Program-made: the position numbers and the translations under genes
Assembly: GCF_030272615.1 (NCBI RefSeq)
Contig: NC_081414.1
Span: 910,847,009-910,911,008, forward strand
Reading direction: 5' to 3'
Source: Cryptomeria japonica
Lineage: Eukaryota > Streptophyta > Pinopsida > Cupressales > Cupressaceae
DNA: 64,000 bases
Notes under the pieces: model-generated
Databases searched by the model: none
Told to the model about the DNA's origin: nothing
What the model saw: only the letters and a program-made list of their open reading frames with translations
Shown here: positions 47,927 to 58,756 of the stretch, piece by piece
Layout: each line of letters opens with the position of its first letter
Numbering within the stretch: position 1 is the first letter of the stretch

Positions 47927-50599
47927 ATGCCGATTTCGATCATCGAGCACAGATTCGAGCGAGTCCGACGGTTCCAGCGCCAAGATGACTACGGACCAGC
48001 GGTACGCAAATTCGAAAACTTAAGTTTTGTGCATTTTTTATAGGGTTTTAGCTGAGTTAAAGTCAAGTCGGAGCAAGAGCGCTGAAACTGTTGTTTTGAT
48101 GCTTTTGCTCCATAAAATAGCGCTATTGTGCCGCAATGGCGCTATTGTCCCCTTGTTTGAGCGCTTTTGCCATGCATTAGCGCTATTGTGTGTAAGTTTT
48201 AGCGCTATTGGTTAAGTAGCGCTATTGCTAGGTTAATTGAGCGCTATTGAGTTAAAATAGCGCTTTTGCACAATAGTTGTAGCGCTTTGGTATAGCTGAT
48301 TAAGCGCCTTTGCTATAGTTGTAGTGCTATTGTTGAAACTAGCGCTTTTGTTGGTTAAATAGCGCTTTTGCGTGAGGAGAAAAAGATGTCCCAGTTTGGA
48401 TGAAGAAAATTTCTCGATGTCGATGATTGATGGATGGCGAAGTGAAGTAGGAGTTGTTTGGAACCATAGCAGCCTGATGAGACTTAGGTCATTTGTTAGG
48501 ATAAATGCCTGTTGAAGTCTAGGTGGCCATGATTGCTTACCTGTTGAGACCCGAAGATACTCGATCAAAGTATCTGATGATAGTCTAGGTTTAAACTTAA
48601 GAAAGTTTGAAAACAAAACAACTGATGGTGATTGATGAATGTCCATGTGCAGGAGGATCTGCGCGTGTTGCAATTACGCGAGCGCCATCCTGTGACACAG
48701 GGGTTGCGGGACCGATTGACCCAGGCAGAGATTGATTGTATTGCAACGACGGGTCTTTATGAGGTGATGCACATGCTCGTGATTCGTATGAATCACGGAT
48801 TGATCACAACACTGGCGGAGCGGTGGCACAGCGAGACGTGCACCTTTCATTTAGCACAGGGGGAGATGACCGTGACGTTGGAGGATGTGTGGCGCATCCT
48901 ACGGATTCCGATTCGAGGAGAGCTGGTCACATATGATAGATCCTGGGGGACTATGGCAGTGCAGAGGATTTTTGATGAGGATGTGTTCATTGATGATGGC
49001 TCGATCGCATGGGAGGATATAGCGGCACTGTATGAGCCACTTCCAGCAGTTTTGTCTGGGATTGTGGGAGGATTGCTATGTCCAGACAGGCGGTCACATG
49101 GGTTGGCAGTGGGATGGGGATAGGTGATCGAGATGATGATGACCGAGGGGACCCGATTTGCATGGGGGTCGTACGTGCTGGCGCACATGTATCAGGAGCT
49201 CCATGAGGTAGTGTACCGAGGGAGGGGTTCCTTAGCAGTGGGCATGACGCTGCTACATATTTGGGTGTGGGAGCATCTACCAGTGACTCGACCAGTGAGT
49301 CTGAGATTCCGTGCAGTGGATCAGCCGTACATGTTTATGTACAGTGGCATGATGAGTCAGCCCCACTTGGGGAAGTTAGAGTGGTGGCGACGGGCATTGG
49401 ATGACCTGGATGCAGTGATATGGCGGCCATACTTGGAGTGTGAGCCATGGGATGATGACGCAGAGGCACTACCTTATGTCTTCATGACTCGATTCCTCAT
49501 TGGGAGGACCTCCTATCATGTGGAGAGACAGGTGCTTGGGCGAGTGATGAGACAGTTTGGACGGCAGCAGGGACTGCCTAGCGGTTTTGGAGAGTATGCG
49601 CGGGTGATTCGAGAGAGGTATGCATGGGGTCCAGTGCTACCTTATGATCAGGCACTGGCAGAGTTTCGGACACTACAAGCGAGGCCATGGGACCTACGAC
49701 CGAGGGTCGTTGATGCAGGGGTTACAGATGATTACACGCAGTACCGAGCAGCGCACCGGATCCTATGGATATCGGATCCTGCAGAGCCGATCCCAGCGTT
49801 TGAGGATGAGAGGGGATGGAGACGGAGGAGGGCAGGAGGTCGAGGAGATGGAGGAGGAGGAGGAGATGGAGGAGGTGGTGGAGGAGGAGGTGGAGGAGGA
49901 TTGGGGATGCGGAGTCAGCAGAGAGGGAGAGGTGGACTGCCTCTACAGATCTCACAGGGACCATTGATTCCGAGAGGAGTGCAGCTGAGTGGGAGGGGGA
50001 TGGAGAGGGAGATCCCAATGGACAGAGGGGAGGGGACTTCTGGAGAGGGAGGTGTAGGGGAGGCAGCTATGGACACCGGGGAGGGAGCCACGGGAGATCT
50101 GCGGGACCACATTATAGTACGCTTGCAGACGCGGATAGAGGATTTGGAGGCAGAGGTGGCAGCTAGGGATGTGCAGCTATTTGCATGGGAGTCAGAGCTG
50201 ACGGTGGTGCTGTGGGAGAGAGATACAACAGTGGAGAGATTGGCGGAGCTGCAGGAGAGAGTGCGGATTGGAGCACAGGGGCCTTCAGGGGAGGTGATGA
50301 GGGAGATGCGGCGAGCTCAAGCTGAGATAGAGTACTGGTGAGGGTTATATGAGTAGGTGGTGCCAGTGAGTCAGCGAGCTCTCAGCTATTCGCAGATGCG
50401 GCAGGCGAGATCAGAGCGATCGCAGAGGGTGTAGAGCAGTGGGGGAGTGATGGGTCCTTTGAGGAGGGAGAGATCAGGGGATGCAGGAGGGAGTGGTGGT
50501 TCGATGAGGCCTCCACGGAGAGATGGATCAGGTGGTGCAGGCACCAGTGGTGGAGCAGGGGGAGGTGTTGGGACAGCATCAGGCCAGAGCGACATTTGA
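47927..50599 (+). pseudogene. antisense two-exon plant-mobile-domain (PMD) gene of element D, broken by stops
   Basis: Exon 1 is 47927-48001 (25 codons, MPISIIEHRFERVRR), the intron is 48002-48652 (GTACGC donor, GTGCAG acceptor, phase 0), and exon 2 is 48653-50599. The predicted length is 673 residues. The PMD core spans about residues 70-310 (LAERWHSET.TFH, GEMTVTLEDV, LLCPDRRS, WVWEHLPVTRP, WRPY, MTRFLIGRT), followed by a poly-Gly/Arg linker (about 410-445) and a heptad-like coiled coil (about 510-570). It is about half identical to the copy in element A over the PMD core, with the same exon layout and nearly the same length. Premature stops are at 49121-49123, 50339-50341, 50354-50356 and 50432-50434, without frameshift. 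PMD proteins of plants act in gene expression and transposon silencing; what a retrotransposon gains from one is not known to me. Confidence 0.85.
48070..48375. repeat. AGCGCTATTG degenerate array in the PMD intron of element D
   Basis: Fourteen units at about 20-bp spacing with cores AGCGCTATTG or AGCGCTTTTG (some AGCGCC or AGTGCT). The array fills the first half of the intron (48002-48652). Its position is the same as that of the TATGCGCTA array of element A, but the unit sequence differs. Confidence 0.92.
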
Positions 50600-53149
50600 G
50601 AGAGCATTCATGCATATATGTATTTGTATCATTGTTTATTTTTTGGACTGTATCTTGGATGGCTCTTGGTAGCCGATTTTGTAGACTTCATTGTACTCTG
50701 ATATATGAGATGAGATATATGAGGAGAGCCCATATTTTGATGATATGCATTTGATTTATATGGATGTTGATGCAGGATGATGAGTTATGGCGTAGATGGA
50801 TATATGTACATGTATGCATTGATGAGATGTTTCCTATATGCATGTTTTGATGATGATACTGACATATGAATGCAGGTTTATATATGTATGATTTGTTTGA
50901 TTTTTAATGTAATGCTTTATATATGTAATGCCATGATGACGATGTATGCTTATGATGATTTATGAACAGGATTTTGATGTTTCCTATTTTGATATAATAA
51001 TGAGATGATTTATGTGATGATGTTAATGCAATGGTCGAATGAATGATGTTATGTATGAATATGCATCTAGATGTCTTTAGATGAATGTAATATGGATAAA
51101 CAAAATGTAAAGTACAAATGTTTATATGATAATGTGTTAAATGAATGCAAATGCATAATGGATATAAAAATGTTAAGAACCAATGTTTTATAAACAAATG
51201 GATTTTATGATTCTAAATGCTTTAAATATGATTTAAGTACAAATGATAATGTGATGATACGATAACTAATGTTTTAATAACTACACCTTAATGCAATGAA
51301 AAAGAGGATAATGAATGCAATGCGAATAAATCCTAAGATGAACATAATAAGATACTTATTAATGAATGAATGATTGCATTTTTTATTTATTTATTTATTT
51401 TTAACGATAAATGAATGTATGTAATGATAAAGGATGATAAAATGATGATGGATAATCAACACTATATGAATGCCTAGTAAATGATTTAAAATAACCAAAG
51501 ACAATTTGATCCCATGAATGAATCCAATTATTTATGATTGATGCAATGATGCAAATGAAAACTAAATGTCAAGAAAATGAACTACATGCAAAGGTTAAAA
51601 ATGACATGAATGTTTCTTAATGCAAGATGCAACTAAATGTGAGGATGATATGATCATGAGGAATGCAAGGTTTGTAAGACGTTTGCATGATGCATTGATG
51701 ATGTATCAGAGTACTCAATCGTGCTTGTATCCAAGACTAGCCTAATTTTCATATTTTGCATATAAAACCTACATATGAATGAGTGAATGGATGGGTGATA
51801 TGCAATAGAATGCCATATATAAACAGGTGAGATGAAATGACGATCCATAGTGCTCTATTTTCATCATTGAGCTTTAAAAAAATGTTGGAAGAGAATACAA
51901 GCATCTTGACATAATGATTCAAGATGACCTGAGTATTCCTTTCATGGATTTTATATAGAAAGTTAATACAAACGACTTGATATAAGGGTCAAGCCGACCA
52001 GAGTATTGCTTGCGGAACAGACAAGGATTATCTCTATTCATGCATGACTTGGATCATCCTCCTTGATCTTAGGCTGATCATATCCTGAGACAAGTTCATA
52101 CCGTACTAAGAGATAAAAACCTCTATCCAGTTTGGATGAGGTAGGAGGAACCAAAGGAAGAGCATTGCACCTGCATACAAACAATATATACATAAAGAAT
52201 AAAGAATAAGGATCCTTGGTAATGGTTCATGCTCATATGGTCGAGGTATACGCTGTAGCCAGCAAGTCGTAGTGACCTATGACTGTATTTTTGCCTATGA
52301 TCACATAGCTTAGTGAACTTCCCATGTAGACACCATTAGTACATGCCCCAGAACTTCATCGGAAATAATGCGCAAACAAAACAAAACAATGCTAAAAGAT
52401 CCCGATACAGATAAACAAATGATTGTACTCACAAATCAACCAAATATTTGATAGATTAACCTAATTTTCTTGTCAAAGAAAACGTCACTTTGTCTTTGTT
52501 TTGGTAAGGAAGGATGCATCCTTGTTAAAGACAGTTTTTGAGTGTTGATGTTGATTGTGTGGTTGATTGATAAGTGGTCATTGTGTGAGTATTTTGTCAA
52601 TGTTTGTCTTGGTATCTGCGGATGAGTATGTACAAGGTGTTGCCATGTTTTTGTGTGATTTTCGATGTTTTTCGATGTTTTTGGATTTTTGTGAGATATT
52701 TTCCAATGTTTTTGGTATTTTTGATGATTGCTTGAATGAAGAATTTAATGAATCATAAGACAATGTAGAATCCACTTCCATCAATAGGTTAAGGGCACTG
52801 CCCCCAGTTTTAGACATGACTATGAACAAGCGGGATGCTTTAGACGCATGAAGTATGTATCATATTTGCAGAAAAATAACAAGCCATGGTTTTGGATGGA
52901 TGGATGTATGTATGAAGTAGATGTAATCGCAACAAGTCTGAAAGACAATGGAGCCATAGCATTTACGAGTGGCGCCTGTTTGCCAGGTTTTCACCATCGT
53001 ACTTACCCAAGGTGCCACCGGAGTGGTTGTTCACCGTTTGGATGCATGATTTTTCTTTACTTTTTTGAATGTTTTTGTATTTTCTTTAGGATATTTTTCT
53101 GAATGTTTTTGGTATTTTCTGGTATGCAGGGGAGCCTGATGCTTTGTAC
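50600..53149. other. spacer between convergent pol and PMD genes of element D
   Basis: The two coding units converge here. The left two thirds are AT-rich with endless ATGATGA/TATATG words; 52000-53149 is more complex but has no supported frame. The small frames at 52567-53102 lack recognisable features. Confidence 0.55.
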
Positions 53150-54283
53150 AGCTTAGGTATAAAACCATTTTAGGTGCATGCTGTTGATTGGATCTGCAAG
53201 CGGTTCTTCTTCTGATGTAGCCAACTGATATGCCCCGGACCCGAATACAGCAGTGACAACATATGGGCCCAGCCAGTTTGATTCAAACTTGCCCTGATGT
53301 TCTCTGTTTGGTTGATTGCGAGGATTCTCTCGTAGAACAAGATCACTGACCTCAAATGTACGAGGTCTAACTCGGTGATTGTAGCTTCTGCTCATGCGCT
53401 GCTGATAGGCTTTGAGATGGTTGTATGCAGCTTGTCGCTTCTCATCAAGTAACTCTAAGTCCTGAAGACGGGACACTCTATATGCTTCGTCATCTATCAG
53501 ATTATGCAAGGAAACCCGTAATGATGGTATCTCGACCTCAATAGGCAAGATAGCTTCTGCACCATAGACCAATGAATAAGGAGTTGCACCTGTAGGGGTT
53601 CGAATGCTAGTTCGATATGCCCATAGTGCTGGATTTAGTTAAACATGTCAATCACGGCTGGCATCATTGACTGTCTTCTTGAGGATTCTTAATATGTTCT
53701 TATTTGATGCTTCGGCCTGACCATTGCCTTGTGGGTAATAGGGGGTGGAAAAGTGGTGTTGGATATGAAACTTCTCACAAAGTTCATGGACATTCTGATT
53801 TTTGAAAGAAAGACCGTTATCTGTGACGATGGACATGGGCACACCATACCGGCAAATGATGTAGTTGAGGATGAATGAGGCGATCTGCTTGCCGGTGACT
53901 TGGGTAAGTGGAACAGCCTCGATCCACTTTGTGAAATATTCGGTGGCGGTAATAATGAATTTATGGCCATTGGATGAAGATGGATGGATTTTACCCACAA
54001 GGTCAAGGCCCCATTGACAGAAAGGCCATGGTGTTGTGATTGGTTGCAGTTCCTGGGCTGGTGCATGTATCAGGTCGCCATGAACTTGACATTTCTTGCA
54101 TTTTCTGACAAAGTAGTAGGAATCCTTTTCCATAGATGGCCAATAATATCCAGCTCGTAGGAGTTTCTTGGCGAGTGATGGACCACTTGAATGAGTCCCG
54201 CAAATTCCTTCATGTACCTCTTCCAAAGCCTTTGTTATCTCATCTTGTTCTAGACATCGAAGGAGAGTACCATCAAGACCGCG
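53150..54283 (-). pseudogene. integrase of element D
   Basis: Zinc-binding N terminus (H-x3-7-H then CKKC near 54095-54215), then the catalytic triad: Asp in GLDLVG, Asp in TDNG, and Glu in QAEAS with 35 residues between the last two (D,D35E). A C-terminal part with MVYGAEAILPIE, PRTFEVSDLVLR and WLGPYVV follows. Two stops (53648-53650, 53639-53641) separate core and C terminus. No chromodomain is seen, as expected for Tat. Confidence 0.9.
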
Positions 54284-54286
54284 TCA

Positions 54287-54930
54287 GTATAGGGTTTCGG
54301 CAATAATGGTATATCGAGCAGTTTGGCGAATGAAGGTTTTTCGTTGGTTATTCGATTGGTTGGGAGGAAGGGTATGATCGCGAAGATAGGTGTAGAACTC
54401 ACCGTACCATGGGGATTCAGAACCGACAAGACGACATATCATCTCAGATTCAAGGATATCATAAGCGGGAATCCAAAGCTGTTCGACCAAGAACTCATAG
54501 CGTGTTGAATTTTGTGGAAGATCTAGGAGAGATGCGATGGTAGCCATAGCGTCAACAGCTCGATTCTGATCTTTTGGTATCTGCTCAAAAGTGATAGTAG
54601 TAAATGATGTCTGTAGTTTGTCCACCATTTGCTTATATGGCATGAGTTTATCATCCTTAGTCTGATATTCATCGGTTGCTTGTCGAATGACTAGTTGAGA
54701 ATCGCCATATACTTGCAGTTCTTGTAATTTCCATTGTATGGCTAACCTAAGTCTTGTGATCAAGGCCTCATACTCGGCTATATTGTTTGTGCATGGAAAT
54801 GTGAGCCTGTAAGACTTCGGGATGCTATCACCTTGAGGTGTGATAAACAGAATGCCTACCCCTGAGCCGTGCCTAGTGTATGAACCATCAAAATATAGTT
54901 TCCATGGTTGTGCTGTTGTGATCATGAATA
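54287..54930 (-). pseudogene. second (archaeal-type) RNase H of element D
   Basis: WKLYFDGSYTRHGSGVGIL, CTNNIAEYEALITRL, VYGDSQLVIRQ and IPKDQNRAVDAMA give the D-E-D-D pattern of an active-site-complete RNase H distinct from the first one. A dual RNase H is the mark of the Tat lineage (Ogre, Retand and relatives). The frame ends at stop 54284-54286. Confidence 0.85.
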
Positions 54931-54989
54931 TCTCCTCATCTGGAAAATTGGAAATAAGAGGATGATCGCCTGTGAGTGGTGCATCAGCC

Positions 54990-56250
54990 AACTGATCTGC
55001 AATAACCTGCCCTTTGATAGCTTTACGATCTACATACTCAATGTCAAATTCACTTAGAATCATCACCCATTTGGCCAAGCAACCTGTCAATGCTGCTTTG
55101 CTAAGTAAATACTTGAGTGGATCAATCTTTGCAATGAGTTGTACCTTATGTGTCAACAAATAGTGCCTCAATTTAGTAGCTGCTAGGATTACTGCTAGGC
55201 AAGCTCGCTCAATAGGTGTGTAATTGAGTTCATAGCCCACCAGTGTGCGAGAGATGTAGTATACAACACACTCTTTGCCTTCTGCATTATGTTGTGCCAG
55301 TAGTACACCCAATGCTGTACTTGTTGCTGAGATATAAAGTAACAATGGTCTACTTGGATCGGGTGGCATTAGCAATGGTGGATTCATGAGATAGTCTTTA
55401 AGCGTCTGAAATGCTTATTGGCATCGGGCATCCCACTGAAAGCAGATGTTCTTGTGTAGTAGATGTGTAAATGGGTGACACTTATCAGCCAATTGTGCGA
55501 TGAATCTTTGAATGGATTGAAGGCGTCCTTGTAATGTCCTTAGCTGACTGATATTCTTTGGTGGTGGCATGTCCATGATTGCCTTAACTTTTGCTGGATC
55601 GACCTCAATGCCTTGGCTTGAGACGATGTATCCTAAAAGTTTCCCAGAGGTTACTCCAAAGACACATTTCTTTGGGTTGAGTCAAACATGGTATTGTTCC
55701 AGTCTATCAAAGATTTTATCTAAGATGTGGAGATGTCCTTCTCTAGTGAGTGATTTTGCTAGTAAGTCATCCACATAATCTTCCATCATGGTATGCATCA
55801 TGTCATGGAAGATGGTGGTCATTGCTCTCTGATAGGTTGCTCTTGCATTCTTGAGACCGAAAGGCATTACATTCCAGCAATATGTGCCCCATGGACAGGT
55901 GAAGGCTGTCTTATGCTGATCTTCTGGTGCGATCTTTATCTGATTGTATCTTGAAAAGCCATCCATGAGTGAAAGCATGGCATGTCCTGCTGTCAGATCC
56001 ACTATGATGTCGATATTTGGAAGGGGGAAGTCATCCTTAGGACATGCCTTATTCAGATCTCTGAAGTCAGTACAAATACAGATGCCCCCTTTTGGTTTGC
56101 CAACAGGCACAATATTGGAGATCCATTCTGCATAATCAATTGGTCTAATGAAACCAACGTCTAGGAGTTTCTTGAGTTCTGTTTTGACTAGCACTGCAAT
56201 CTAAGGATGCATCTTACGAAGCTTCTGCTTGACAGGTTTGGCTCCTTTTG
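54990..56250 (-). pseudogene. reverse transcriptase and first RNase H of element D
   Basis: RT motifs in order: ELKKLLDVGFIRP, VPVGKPKGG, CTDFRDLNKACPKDDFPLP, MPFGLKNARATYQRAM and the catalytic YVDD (55766-55777). LMDGFSRYNQI has Arg where Gly is usual. The RNase H follows (LLLYISATSTALGVLLAQ, YTPIERACLAVI, LAKWVMILSEFDIEY). Stops at 56201-56203, 55682-55684 and 55415-55417. Confidence 0.9.
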
Positions 56251-57569
56251 CTATGGTGAGGTGATGCATGACTAAATCAAGATCAAGCCCAGGCATGTCT
56301 TCATATGACCATGCGAAGTTGATCTGACGCTTCTGGAAGAACTCTATAAATTTAGGCTGTTCCTCTAGAGTGAGAAGAGATGCCAGATGTATGATATGAG
56401 GATTTTCAGGAGTCCCCACATTGTACTCTTTGGTTTCCTCGATGAGAATTGTTGATCGTTCCTGTTGTGTACTATCAGGGAGAATGTCAAACCCTTCATC
56501 CTCAGGCACGTCAGAGAGGTTTTCACCTTTGGATACACTCTTTCTTTTTACTTTTGTCGGATCAAACAGTGCCACAGTGTGGTTTTCACTGGAAGATCCA
56601 TGTTTTATTGTTATATTTTTGTAGCTGAAAGGTTTGGCATCCGCCTCGAAGTATGCTGCGCTATTAAGTTCAATGGCGAATCCAGCTTTGTGATCCCCGC
56701 TTGGTAGGTTATCCCTTAATTCCAAAAAGTCAATGATAGCCTCATCGTTTTGGAAGAAGTCAAGACATGGAGGATTTGGTTGGTTCCATTCGATGAGTTC
56801 AGGGTGGATAATGGGCATTACTTCATCGACTAGGTTAAGTTCATTAGAGGTATCAGTGAGGGTTAAGACGTTATGGTGAAGGTCGTTGATGGTACTTTCC
56901 CTGTCAGAATCAGGCGTAGGATGAGACGTAGGGTTTGTGGAAGACGTTTCCAGTTCAGGAACCCAAGTGGTCTTTATCTATGTTTCTCTGTAAACAGGGA
57001 TGTCTTTGCGTGGTGGAGGTGGTGATGTGTCTTCCTCATCTGAAGTGTTAAGCTGTACTGAATCAAATTCCCACTCATGTGATTTGGTCTCTGAATCACT
57101 TTCCAGCATCCGATTACTATACCATACTGGGATGTCCTTTGAGTTAAATACTGTAGGTGTGATTGGTTGATGTACCTTTATAATGATTGGTGCTGCAGGG
57201 CGGTTGATGGAGATTAAAGAATCTGATACGGGAAGTATTGGTAGTATTGACTCAGTGGTTTCTGCTGGAACTGCTGGTGCCATAGATGCTGTTGCGGGTT
57301 CTGATACAGTTGTTGCTATTAATGGTGTGGCTGATGGGATGACGAGTTTGTTTGATGGGATGAGTGGCATTGGAGATAGTTGTGTTGGGGTTGTGAGCCT
57401 CAGTGGGGCAGTCAGGATGGTGCTTGATGCCGCTTTGATAATGAAAGGTGGCCTTTTGGCAGTAGGCTGACAAAAGGGTTTGCTGGGTTTCCCTTTGAAT
57501 TTTAATTTAGGAAAGATCTCTTTTTCAAAGCTGAGGCTTGTATTTCCTTTGGGCTTGAATTCCGGCAGC

Positions 57570-58753
57570 AGAGGTTCATGTCACCCTTGTTTGTAATATC
57601 CCAAAGCACTCTGACCATCATACCCCATTCTTTGCATAATGAGGAGGCCTTTGCCATACTGATCCGTAGGAAGTATAACTCATGGTATGTCAGTGGTGAT
57701 GGGATCCTTATAGATCCATTCCACCAGGTCCTCATCTTGTGTTTCTTTCTCTTGACTCTTTCCAAGAATGAAAGGCGTCAAAGCACATGCTAGTATGTTT
57801 AGTGGTTGCTGGAGTACCTGTTGTGGTTTACCATGAGTTCTAAGAGAAGTGGGCATTTTTCCTACACAAAAGAGTTGACTCAAGTTGTATTTCCTAGGAC
57901 CCTCCTCTGCGATCTTCATCTTAAGCTTTTCTTGCTTGGGTATAGTGATGTTTGAACGGGCAAGAGAGGCGGGACTGATATATGATGTGGAAGAAATGGC
58001 TTCTCTATTATTAGGAACGGTAATCTTTGGTTGATGGTTGATATTATGGCAATATGCAAAGGGATTTGCATCACCCAAGATTGTGATCTCTACACCATTA
58101 TGTGGGAACTTGATACATTGATGGTAGGTAGATGGAACAGCTTGCATGGCATGTATCCAAGGTCTTCCTAACAATAGATTATATGGCAGAGGAAGGTCTA
58201 GAACCTGACAAATGATGTGTTTTACCACGGGGCCCACTCGGATTGGTAGTACCACAACTCCTTTGGATGAACGCTCCACATCGTCATAGGCTTTGATTGT
58301 GATCTTCTGACGAGGATCCACTAATTCTACTGCATATCCCAATGCTGTGACCAACTGTAGTGTGCAAATATTCAGGCCTGCTCCATTATCGATCAAGACT
58401 CACTTGATCCTATGTTGGTTAATAAATCCTTCGATGTGGAGTGAGGCATTATGTGGTTGTTGGAAGGAAGAGTTGTCACTTTCAGAAAAAGTGAGACAAG
58501 GTGATGACTTTAGACTTCCAACCATGGCTTGAAATTGGTCTGTATTCAGATTTGCAGGGACTGACGCCTCTTGGAGTGCTTGATCCAAGATAGTTTTATG
58601 AGATGGTGATAGACGTAAAAGCTCTAAAATGGATATAAGCGCAGGGGTTTTGTCTAATTGTTCCACAAGGTTATACTGCTTTGGGATGGAGGTGGTACCT
58701 TGTGGAGCTGCCTTTATGGTGACCTTGCCACGACGTGTAACAACATTGCAATT
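57570..58753 (-). pseudogene. protease and G-patch of element D
   Basis: An aspartic protease active site, LIDNGAGLNICT (catalytic Asp codon near 58390), and the flap-side motif LLLGRPWIH near 58150-58175 are clear. After about 150 residues a G-patch-like segment, GKGLLIMQRMGYDGQSALG, lies near 57600-57655. G-patches after protease are known from some retroviruses and from some plant gypsy elements. Stops are present at 58400-58402, just before the active site, and at 57680-57682 and 57581-57583, which bracket the G-patch. Confidence 0.75.
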
Positions 58754-58756
58754 TTA

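Noticed and set aside
49722-50112. Minus-strand Pro/Ser/His-rich open frames, and plus-strand Arg/Glu frames at 49620-50166
   Set aside because: Shadows of the glycine-rich PMD exon 2 of element D in other frames.
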